Below are positions 57,276 through 64,000 of a stretch of DNA of 64,000 bases, piece by piece. The stretch is taken from NCBI RefSeq assembly GCF_011046555.1, contig NZ_CP049246.1, forward strand, positions 3,162,001 to 3,226,000, given 5' to 3'. The first letter of the stretch is position 1. Each line of letters starts with the position of its first letter. Origin of the DNA: Sphingobacterium lactis (GTDB taxonomy: Bacteria; Bacteroidota; Bacteroidia; Sphingobacteriales; Sphingobacteriaceae). A program made the translations under genes and the position numbers. Below the pieces are notes generated by a model. The model worked only from the letters and a program-made list of their open reading frames with translations, had not been told where the DNA came from and made no database searches.

Positions 57276-57641
57276 TTAATTAAACCTAAAAAAGCCCATC
57301 ACTTTATGAGCTTCTATATATCCTCCATTACTTCCCTTCTCCCCTAACCTCATTGCTTCTCTAACTTCCACGCTTGCCCCCTAGCCATTCAAAATAGGAC
57401 ATTCTTTAGCAATTTCTGCATCGTCCTCTTTATTTGCAGCACTGGCAACTATAAATCCATTTACAGACTCCTTATTCACCGTATACGGGTTATCTTCAAC
57501 CACATTATCGGGTCTCAGAACTTTTCCTTCGTTCATAATATGCAAACCGCCATCGGCTAGTTGACCTTTTTTGGAAATACTATTGATCCATTTCATCCAG
57601 TCCTGCATGTAGCGATCCATTTGTTCTTTTGTAGGTTTCAT
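57276..57641 (-). pseudogene. YciI-like gene interrupted by an amber stop
   Basis: From the ATG at 57641 the frame reads MKPTKEQMDRYMQDWMKWI ... AKECPILNG and then TAG (57381-57383). Past the TAG the same frame continues GASVEVREAM, exactly the end expected for YCII-related proteins, and runs to a TAA at 57276. The N-terminal first strand of the family is also missing. The gene thus looks broken by a nonsense change and probably shortened at its 5' end. YciI-like proteins are small enzymes or sigma-factor-linked proteins of unknown role. It marks the right edge of the AT-rich island. Confidence 0.7.
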
Positions 57642-57752
57642 TTCGGGAGATACTATATCAACCTTCCCCCAACCCTTCCTTAAAAACCTGCTTTTTCACC
57701 TTATTTCGGGACAAATTACCCCTTTAACCGTCTTCCTTATAAAACATGCCGT

Positions 57753-58622
57753 ATGAAAAAAATCTTCCCGTTATTGACTTTGGTGCTTGGGCTCCAGGCT
57801 GTGCAGGCTCAGGAGTTTGTTGACGAGGATGCTTTATTCATGAAGATTGTCCGTCAGGTAAACGCCCAGGATTTTGATATCCAATCATTGGAAGGTTTCA
57901 CCAAGACAGCTTATATCAACAGGGAAAATAAAACCATTAGTATTCAGACAAAACCAGCGGAGACGAAGGTCTTGACCCCTGCTGAGCTGTACAAAAAGAA
58001 CAAGCCGCACGTGTACCGTTTTATCCGGCTGTTTAAGAATGAAGGCATTGATAGGCTGATGGTGGAAAATGTCGCTACGGCATTTCCCATTTCCGAGGAT
58101 GGTTATTTCGTGATGAACTACCACATGGTGGAATTGGTGAACGCGGGTTCTGGTGATCCGGAAACGGCAGTAAAAGATAAACAATATATACTGGCAGATT
58201 ACGATGGAAATATCCTGGCCATGGATTCCATTGTCAGTTACAACGAGCTTGCCGATGTGGCCATCGTGAAAGCGAATACAAAAGGTAAAAAGATCTATGC
58301 ATTCCCTTTGGGTAAGGATTTGGAGACGGGTGATAACGTACATGTTATTGCCCATCCCAAAGCCTATTTGTACAATTACTCTACCGGTGTCGTGACGCGT
58401 ATGACGCAGCACAACAACGACATCTACTCCCGCAAAATGGAGATCTCCGCAGATTATGCTGCCGGATCGAGTGGCGGGCCAATCTTTGACGACGCCGGAA
58501 ACATCGTCGGCATTGTCTCCCTCACGCAATCCTTCTATTACAACCAAAAGGAACAGCGCAGTTTACAGATGGTGATCAAGCAATCTGTACCCGTATCCGT
58601 AATCAAAGCCTTTATTAAATAG
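57753..58622 (+). CDS. Trypsin-like serine protease
   Basis: 289 residues. Signal peptide ending QAVQAQ (about 20). Chymotrypsin-type triad: His in YFVMNYHMVELV, Asp in LADVAIVKAN, Ser in YAAGSSGGPIFDDAG, with the closing strand NIVGIVSL. The periplasmic or secreted family member lacks a PDZ domain. Substrate unknown. Stands alone, followed by a terminator. Confidence 0.88.
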   Translation: MKKIFPLLTLVLGLQAVQAQEFVDEDALFMKIVRQVNAQDFDIQSLEGFTKTAYINRENKTISIQTKPAETKVLTPAELYKKNKPHVYRFIRLFKNEGIDRLMVENVATAFPISEDGYFVMNYHMVELVNAGSGDPETAVKDKQYILADYDGNILAMDSIVSYNELADVAIVKANTKGKKIYAFPLGKDLETGDNVHVIAHPKAYLYNYSTGVVTRMTQHNNDIYSRKMEISADYAAGSSGGPIFDDAGNIVGIVSLTQSFYYNQKEQRSLQMVIKQSVPVSVIKAFIK

Positions 58623-58637
58623 TAGTTAGTGAAAATC

Positions 58638-58674
58638 AAAAGCCTTACGAAATTAATCATAAGGCTTTTTTTTT
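58638..58674. terminator. Terminator between convergent protease and TlpA genes
   Basis: AAGCCTTA / TAAGGCTT stem with about a 12-base loop, preceded by AAAA and followed by nine or more T. It serves the protease gene and may also act on the minus strand. Confidence 0.82.
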
Positions 58675-58703
58675 TAAACTAAAAAACTAACAACAAGCAT
58701 TTC

Positions 58704-59843
58704 TTATTCTAGGATTTCCGCGAGCTTTTTCTCGAGGTCCTCTCCTCTTAGATTGACACCGATAATCTTACCCTCTGGATCGACCAGGAAATTGGACGGT
58801 ACGGCTTTGATACCGTAATCCATGGATACTTCATTTTTCCATCCTTTCAGGTCCGACACGTTTATCCACTCCAATTTATCATCTGCAATGGCCTTAATCC
58901 AACTTTCACGTTGAGTATCGAGGGAAATCCCTACGATCTCAAAATTCTTATCCTTATACTTATGGTACGCTTTGACCACATTCGGATTTTCCTTTCTGCA
59001 GGGCACACACCAGGAGGCCCAGAAATCGATCAGCACATACTTACCTTTTATGGACGAGAACTGGAATGGTTTGCCATCAACATCCTCTTGGGTAAAATCA
59101 GGCGCTATTCCGCCCTCCTTTACAGCTTCACTTTCGATCAGTTTAGCGATCTCCAATCCCTTTGGTGTATTGCGGATTTCAGCAGACAGCGCCTCATACA
59201 AGGCTTTCCATTTCGCATAATCTGGGCGCTCCTTATCCAAGTAGCCTTTGAGGAATTGCAGACTCAGGGTGTTATCCGGATTGTTTTGGATAAATTCATA
59301 TTCCGCATCTTCATAAATGCTTTCATTGGTTCCATATTGTTCCTTCAATCCCTCTTCCAACGCCACCAATTGATCCCTCAATTCTTCAATCTTCTTAACC
59401 TCGGCTTCATATTCTGGAGTCTTTAAAACCGATTTCTTTTCTTCGATATCCTTCTTGAAATCGATATATTTCTGTGCCGGTGCATCTCCGGCTACCAACA
59501 TTGCCTTTTTTCCCTGTGTGGCATCAATGGTGTTGCGCCCGGGGTTGAGGTAAAACCAAAACTCGTCGGCACCTTTTGTTCCAGCACTATCGCCAAAGAA
59601 ATAAAGCCCTGCATAGGAAGCACCGGTGATATTCCCTTTCAGTGCAAAAGCCCCATTTCGTACAGCGGTCGAGTCCTCCACCATTTCATCTGTGTCGAAA
59701 TCATAGTACATCAACTTAATGGTTTTTGTGGTGCTTGGCACTTTCCCATCTATGGTGAATGGCCTTGCCGTCTGGGCTATTGCTCCCTGCAAAAGGCCGA
59801 ATAAACCGAGCCCTCCCAGGGTTATTATTTTTGTGAACTTCAT
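58704..59843 (-). CDS. TlpA-family thiol-disulfide oxidoreductase with DUF4369
   Basis: 379 residues. Signal peptide ending GAIAQ (24), an N-terminal DUF4369 domain (FTIDGKVPSTTKTIKLMYYD, GAFALKGNITG), a helical linker, then a thioredoxin-like AhpC/TSA domain with the redox motif WCVPC in DFWASWCVPCRKE. It reduces or resolves disulfides in the periplasm. Last gene of the susCD operon, 11 bases after the PKD-like gene; TlpA genes commonly close this kind of operon. Confidence 0.92.
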   Translation of the reverse strand: MKFTKIITLGGLGLFGLLQGAIAQTARPFTIDGKVPSTTKTIKLMYYDFDTDEMVEDSTAVRNGAFALKGNITGASYAGLYFFGDSAGTKGADEFWFYLNPGRNTIDATQGKKAMLVAGDAPAQKYIDFKKDIEEKKSVLKTPEYEAEVKKIEELRDQLVALEEGLKEQYGTNESIYEDAEYEFIQNNPDNTLSLQFLKGYLDKERPDYAKWKALYEALSAEIRNTPKGLEIAKLIESEAVKEGGIAPDFTQEDVDGKPFQFSSIKGKYVLIDFWASWCVPCRKENPNVVKAYHKYKDKNFEIVGISLDTQRESWIKAIADDKLEWINVSDLKGWKNEVSMDYGIKAVPSNFLVDPEGKIIGVNLRGEDLEKKLAEILE

Positions 59844-59854
59844 ATCCTATATTT

Positions 59855-61375
59855 TTATTGGACAGCTACCCCAAGGGAAACTGCTTTATCAATCTTGTAT
59901 AAATCCTTTGAGGTCAGGCTTGGCCTTGTGCCTTCTCCCTCGTTGATCAGCGAATAATGGTACAATGAACCCTTCTTCGCCTGTGAACTTGCCCCATTAT
60001 AGGTTGCAATTCCAATATTTTTTAACGTTCTGTGGGCATCGTCATCAAAATTCCAGCTTACGATATCTCCGGTCCCATCATCAGGAAGGGTAATAAATTC
60101 GCGGGCAATAATCGACGTCGGTGTCATTCTGTAGATTGTTCTACCGACTGCAAAATAGAATGCACTGGTCCAGCGGTGATATTTCGGTTGAACAGCCTTA
60201 TCGATATTTGCAATGGTACCACCTGCAACCAACTCCACTTTCTGTGGATAGTAACGGTTGTCCTCATAATTCAGTACTGCGGAAGTCTGGTAACAGGATA
60301 CGGCGGATCCATTGCGCACAAGCATATAGAATGTGTAATCATTCGACCCCGAAACCATATTTCCGCCTGATGTCACGTAGGAATACCCAGGCAGCTCATC
60401 GGTTGCCAGATCAAGGTTCGGTTTTAAAAACTGATTGCGAATGCGACCATTGTAAGATAATACCATAATCCGTTTGGACAAGTGATCAAATCCCATCAAT
60501 AGGGTTCCTCTAGAATTATTGTAATCTGCTGCGACGTAATCCTCTTTTCCAAAATCATATTTGAAAGTCGGATCGCTCACTGCATTTTCTTTCACGAAAC
60601 CTTGATTGAGATGGCGTACCTGTCCTTTTTCGGTTATGAAGGCCTCTCCTGTTTCTGAATTCCAGAACGGTTTAACGGATGTAATGACTAAATTGCCACC
60701 ATCCAAACCATTTCCAGCGCCAGCAAGCGAACGAACTGGTGAAAGCGTATTCAAATTGAATTGGTAGAATACATTTTCACCCTGTGCAGTATAGGTATAC
60801 AGCCCGGAATATTTACGGTTAACATAGATCGGTTTGAGCTCAATGGGATGACTGCCCAAGGTGATCTCCTGGTCAATACCAAAGTGCTCCACGAGGTTAG
60901 GCTCCGACTGCGGATTCAATGAGGAGCGGAAATAGGTCTTTGTATTGTTCGCAGCATCAGCCGTTAGTATAAAGAATCCCTTGGATATGGAAGCAGACAG
61001 GTTGATCTTAAACGCTGTCATATAATCCAATCCGTTGGTTGGGTCTTTGGCATACAGGATAATCTGATTCTCCCCAGACCGTAGGTTATCTGCATTGAAT
61101 TTGGCAGCACCGCCCTTGGCGATGGTGTCCTCATTCAAAATCCAGTTGTACTGCACCTGTTTGGGGTCGAATGTTGGTAGTGTTCCAGTTGCTTTCATTT
61201 CCAGCGTTAGGGTTTCACCATACATCAAATCGTAATTCTTGGCACTGATAGACTCCCCTGCTGTATCCGTAACGGTCATCAGGTTCACGTCCGTATATTC
61301 ATAGTTACCGGTATCTTTCGAGCAGGAGCTGAAACAGAGCAGTGCAAATATAAAGGGAATGATATATTGTTTCAT
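59855..61375 (-). CDS. PKD-like family lipoprotein
   Basis: 506 residues from the ATG at 61375 (MKQYIIPFIFALLCFSSC), giving a lipobox at Cys18; upstream ATGs only add codons with no signal character. An Ig/PKD-like strand domain (GETLTLEMKATGTLP, VQYNWILNED) is followed by a beta-propeller-like C-terminal part (LAGAGNGLDGGNLVI and later strands). Surface lipoprotein of the SusCD locus, in the position of SusE/F-type ligand binders. Ligand unknown. Confidence 0.85.
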   Translation of the reverse strand: MKQYIIPFIFALLCFSSCSKDTGNYEYTDVNLMTVTDTAGESISAKNYDLMYGETLTLEMKATGTLPTFDPKQVQYNWILNEDTIAKGGAAKFNADNLRSGENQIILYAKDPTNGLDYMTAFKINLSASISKGFFILTADAANNTKTYFRSSLNPQSEPNLVEHFGIDQEITLGSHPIELKPIYVNRKYSGLYTYTAQGENVFYQFNLNTLSPVRSLAGAGNGLDGGNLVITSVKPFWNSETGEAFITEKGQVRHLNQGFVKENAVSDPTFKYDFGKEDYVAADYNNSRGTLLMGFDHLSKRIMVLSYNGRIRNQFLKPNLDLATDELPGYSYVTSGGNMVSGSNDYTFYMLVRNGSAVSCYQTSAVLNYEDNRYYPQKVELVAGGTIANIDKAVQPKYHRWTSAFYFAVGRTIYRMTPTSIIAREFITLPDDGTGDIVSWNFDDDAHRTLKNIGIATYNGASSQAKKGSLYHYSLINEGEGTRPSLTSKDLYKIDKAVSLGVAVQ

Positions 61376-61385
61376 TGGTTCTTCT

Positions 61386-62159
61386 TTATGGTAATAAAAT
61401 TCTAGGTTTACTTGAATCGCCATTCGGGTAGACCACATTTTCCTGGAAGTATTTCTTCAACTTCAGGATGTGGTGGTACAAGATTGGATAGTCCTCAGGA
61501 AGGTTCGGAATATAGGTTGGCATATTCCCCCAATAGAGGTACGGTTTATTGGTTACTGGACTCAGTGTTGGATCCGCTCCTTCCACGTAGGTATAGATCC
61601 ATTGCTGGTATACTTCCGGGTAATACGGCCCCATATAATCCGTATAGCGTGACCACCAACTCGGTTCGCTCAACATATTGCTTACGGTCAGCTGAAAGGA
61701 TGTTGCCTTGTTATGGCCAACCTTAAAATTCTCATTCTCCACAATATCCAAGACCAAAATAAATTTCTTGGTTTTCATGGCTTCAATTTTCTTCACCTGT
61801 ACGAATACGGAATCCTTGACACGGCCTTTCCGGTAGATAAAAGGGTCAAATGTATAGGCATCCTTGGGTAAGGTCGTCAATTCCTGGTTGACCGCAACGG
61901 TATAGTTGAGGTCCTGTTCCGGCATTTTACCGGCCATGGCAATCGGGATGCCCACTTTCTTTACGTTCGTTTCCTGTTCCTCTAACGCAAAGGAATATTC
62001 CGATGTGCCAAGATAATTGATATCATAGGTCAGCGCAGTGGTATCGGTTTGTGAAAAATTCAAGTACCGCTGGTTCAGATCAAAAGTCGTGATGTCCTGA
62101 TTTTCCTTACAGCTCGTGAAGAGTGCCAACAGAAGGCATATATAGAATGAATTTCGCAT
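61386..62159 (-). CDS. DUF4843 family lipoprotein
   Basis: 257 residues from the ATG at 62159; lipobox LALFTSC (Cys17). The mature part starts KENQDITTFDLNQRYLNF, the recognised beginning of DUF4843 proteins, which follow SusD genes in many Bacteroidota. Function unknown, presumably surface ligand binding. Ten bases before the PKD-like gene. Confidence 0.87.
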   Translation of the reverse strand: MRNSFYICLLLALFTSCKENQDITTFDLNQRYLNFSQTDTTALTYDINYLGTSEYSFALEEQETNVKKVGIPIAMAGKMPEQDLNYTVAVNQELTTLPKDAYTFDPFIYRKGRVKDSVFVQVKKIEAMKTKKFILVLDIVENENFKVGHNKATSFQLTVSNMLSEPSWWSRYTDYMGPYYPEVYQQWIYTYVEGADPTLSPVTNKPYLYWGNMPTYIPNLPEDYPILYHHILKLKKYFQENVVYPNGDSSKPRILLP

Positions 62160-62163
62160 GGTC

Positions 62164-63594
62164 TTATCGATTATAAATTTGTTCATTTCTAGGAATAGGC
62201 AATTTGAAAATATCCAGACTTGGCGGAACGACCTTTCCTATCTTATAAATTTCATGGAATCTCCGTTTGTAATGCGAGAATAGAAATCCTTCGCCAATGT
62301 ATTCCCTACGGATTTCATCCATGAATGCATTTGCAATTTCCCGTGGACTTTCCAATTCCAAAGCGCCCATTTCTCTGCGGAGTCTGACTTCATTCAAGAG
62401 TTCCAGGGCTTCGGTCGGGTTCGACTGGAGCTTGGACTCCATCGCGATGAAATACATCTCAGGCAGCGCGATCAATTGGATCTCAAAGACGTTGTAGTTT
62501 TGATTTTCTACATCGCTCTGTGCAACTTTAAACTTGGAGAAAGTATCGGAGTATTCATCGATACCCCAATTGATGCGGATATCGTATTCATCACCTGTAC
62601 CGTTGTAGTATAATGGATAAAGGAAGTTATCCAACTGCATGACATAGTCGTAACTTAGAAAGTTCCTGTTGTATTTGCTCAAGGCATCGTTATCATATAC
62701 CGCAAAGATGTTCTCACTGGAGAAGCGGTAATCAGGAGTCGATTCCCAGAACGTATAGGGATCCACAAACTTTACCGCCTTGGTTTCATTGAGTTCCTTG
62801 ATTACCTCCATGGCTCGATCATAAGCCTTGTTATTATCACCTTCCCACTGCGATTTACGTGCTAGCAGGGCTTTTACAGCGTAGTAATTCATACGGATAC
62901 CACGTCTGTCAAACAACGCGTAGTATTCACCAAGAGGCGAATCTTCCTTGCTTCCGGCGCGCCCTACCACTTGGATGGGATCCTCTTTCAATAGGGAAAG
63001 TGCCTTTTGCAGATCTTCTTCAATAAACGCTAAGGCCTCTTTAGCCGTGCTGAACTTCTGTGCTTCCTTTCCCGCTGTTCTGTATACGGGAATAGCTGTT
63101 TTATCCAGCCCCTCCTGCTTGATCACGGGACCAAAAAGTTTGAGGACTTCCAAATGGAGGAATGCACGCAGGCCATAAGCCTCGCCGGCAATGATATTGT
63201 AATTTGCCTGATTCTCCAGGGTTGGCAGGTTCTTGATAATAAGATTTGTCTGGTGGATGGCATTGTACAAACCGGACCACAGGGCATTGATATCCTGCTC
63301 AACACCGATAACGGAATAATTGAAATTATCGATCGCTCGGGCATTGACATCATTTCCGGACAATTGCCAATAGCCTACCAATTTATCCATCAGTCCATAT
63401 TTCAATTCTTCGCCGTACAATGTAGACTCCGTCAGATCTTTATATACCGCATTCAGGGCTTTGGTAAACCCATTTTCAGTTTTGAAGATTTCTTCTTCGT
63501 AGGTATTCTCATCAGGGCGAACATCCAAGAATTTATTACAGCCAGCACATAGCAACAACAACAGTACCGGGATGATTATCGTGATTTTTTTCAT
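62164..63594 (-). CDS. RagB/SusD family surface lipoprotein
   Basis: 476 residues from the ATG at 63594; lipobox LLLLCAGC (Cys18), then NKFLDVRPDENTYEEE, the SusD-family opening. TPR-like helices follow and the C-terminal segment RREYIGEGFLFSHYKRR is the conserved SusD end. It binds the ligand over the SusC pore as its lid. Four bases separate it from DUF4843. The locus has no visible glycoside hydrolase, so a non-glycan ligand is possible. Confidence 0.93.
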   Translation of the reverse strand: MKKITIIIPVLLLLLCAGCNKFLDVRPDENTYEEEIFKTENGFTKALNAVYKDLTESTLYGEELKYGLMDKLVGYWQLSGNDVNARAIDNFNYSVIGVEQDINALWSGLYNAIHQTNLIIKNLPTLENQANYNIIAGEAYGLRAFLHLEVLKLFGPVIKQEGLDKTAIPVYRTAGKEAQKFSTAKEALAFIEEDLQKALSLLKEDPIQVVGRAGSKEDSPLGEYYALFDRRGIRMNYYAVKALLARKSQWEGDNNKAYDRAMEVIKELNETKAVKFVDPYTFWESTPDYRFSSENIFAVYDNDALSKYNRNFLSYDYVMQLDNFLYPLYYNGTGDEYDIRINWGIDEYSDTFSKFKVAQSDVENQNYNVFEIQLIALPEMYFIAMESKLQSNPTEALELLNEVRLRREMGALELESPREIANAFMDEIRREYIGEGFLFSHYKRRFHEIYKIGKVVPPSLDIFKLPIPRNEQIYNR

Positions 63595-63604
63595 TTCTTT
63601 AGGT

Positions 63605-64000
63605 TTAATAGACAACGGAAATTCCAAAGTTGAAGGTTCGCGCGTATGGATAATCTGTACCTCTTTCCATGCGAATGGTGCTGAATCGGAACAGATCATT
63701 CATGGAGAAATTCAGGCGAGCGCGCTGCAGCTTTAACTTGGATACGAAATCCTGATTCACTTCATAATTTAAATTCAGGGCCGCTAACCTGAAGGTATTT
63801 TCCTTCTGGATAAAGCGGCTGCTCAATTGCGTCAGGCGCTGATCGTCAATCGCCTTGAACATCGCTTCATCCCCCGGCTGCTTCCAACGGTCTGTCAGGA
63901 CCCTGCGATCCGCATTGAACGCCGGATTGCTGTTCTCGACCTTATCGATCAACGTTTGGTTGTATTGGTTCTGACCCAATACATAATGCATCTGCGCCTG
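63605..64000 (-). CDS. SusC/RagA TonB-dependent receptor, C-terminal part only
   Basis: 132 codons open to the window edge; the rest of the gene lies to the right. The tail contains the closing barrel strands (FRLAALNLNYEVNQDFVSK, ARLNFSMNDLFRFS) and the terminal RTFNFGISVVY with final aromatic. The downstream susD gene fits the SusC/SusD pair. The receptor would import the ligand captured by SusD. Confidence 0.9.
   Translation of the reverse strand, partial: QAQMHYVLGQNQYNQTLIDKVENSNPAFNADRRVLTDRWKQPGDEAMFKAIDDQRLTQLSSRFIQKENTFRLAALNLNYEVNQDFVSKLKLQRARLNFSMNDLFRFSTIRMERGTDYPYARTFNFGISVVY

Overview
The window reads as a chromosomal segment of a Bacteroidota bacterium, most likely a Sphingobacterium-like member of the Sphingobacteriaceae. 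The reasons are a SusC/SusD-type outer-membrane uptake operon, a DUF4249/TonB-receptor pair, DUF5686, PKD-like and TlpA lipoprotein genes, promoters of the TAnnTTTG type, few ribosome-binding sites, and a tmRNA whose tag reads GEENYALAA. Species assignment is inference.

Layout. 1-17.7 kb is ordinary core genome: gpmI (5' end outside the window), apt, a helix-hairpin-helix protein, a polysaccharide deacetylase, a TonB receptor with DUF4249 lipoprotein, an esterase, a large FAD/Fe-S D-2-hydroxyacid-type dehydrogenase, Lrp and an EamA transporter, an AhpD-like protein and DUF5686. 17.8-18.8 kb is a gene-free block of two families of hairpin-forming repeats. 19.2-21.5 kb is a his operon start: a His-rich leader peptide, hisG (TTG start), hisD, then a terminator. 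A hairpin-rich gap, a histone-H1-like Lys/Ala/Thr protein and the tmRNA gene (ssrA, 23560-23924) follow.

Immediately after ssrA the DNA becomes AT-rich and accessory. 24.0-29.8 kb holds a two-gene candidate defence system: a 1351-aa protein with an N-terminal nuclease-like region (Cap4/DUF4297-like) fused to a STAND-type NTPase, and a 568-aa protein with a PD-(D/E)XK signature. A frameshifted radC remnant follows. 31.0-37.9 kb is an AraC regulator divergent from a cluster of aldo/keto reductase, alpha/beta hydrolases, flavodoxin, NTF2-like, carboxymuconolactone-decarboxylase-like and cupin genes, with two shared inverted-repeat sites. 38.1-40.9 kb has small membrane, lipoprotein and unknown genes. 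At 41.1-41.4 kb lies a decayed second copy of the tmRNA: its pseudoknot core is kept, its tag frame and tRNA-like end are lost. It brackets the 24-41 kb accessory block with ssrA.

41.7-57.0 kb is a large defence island. The rightward operon encodes homologues of SspB (DUF4007), SspC (P-loop ATPase) and SspD (PP-loop sulfurtransferase-type enzyme), followed by a membrane protein and a DEDDh exonuclease. The convergent leftward nine-gene operon encodes two unknowns, a cysteine desulfurase (SspA/DndA-like), a PLD-nuclease/SF2 helicase, a 74-aa protein, an SMC/DndD-like ATPase, a 152-aa unknown, a GIY-YIG nuclease and a DGQHR (DndB-like) protein. I read this as a DNA phosphorothioation modification module coupled to a restriction-like module that has no recognisable SspE. 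Tandem inverted repeats precede sspB and look like operators.

57.3-64 kb returns to core-like DNA: a broken YciI-like gene at the island edge, a trypsin-like protease, then a leftward operon of susC (cut by the window end), susD, DUF4843, PKD-like and TlpA genes. No integrase, transposase, CRISPR array or tRNA was seen.
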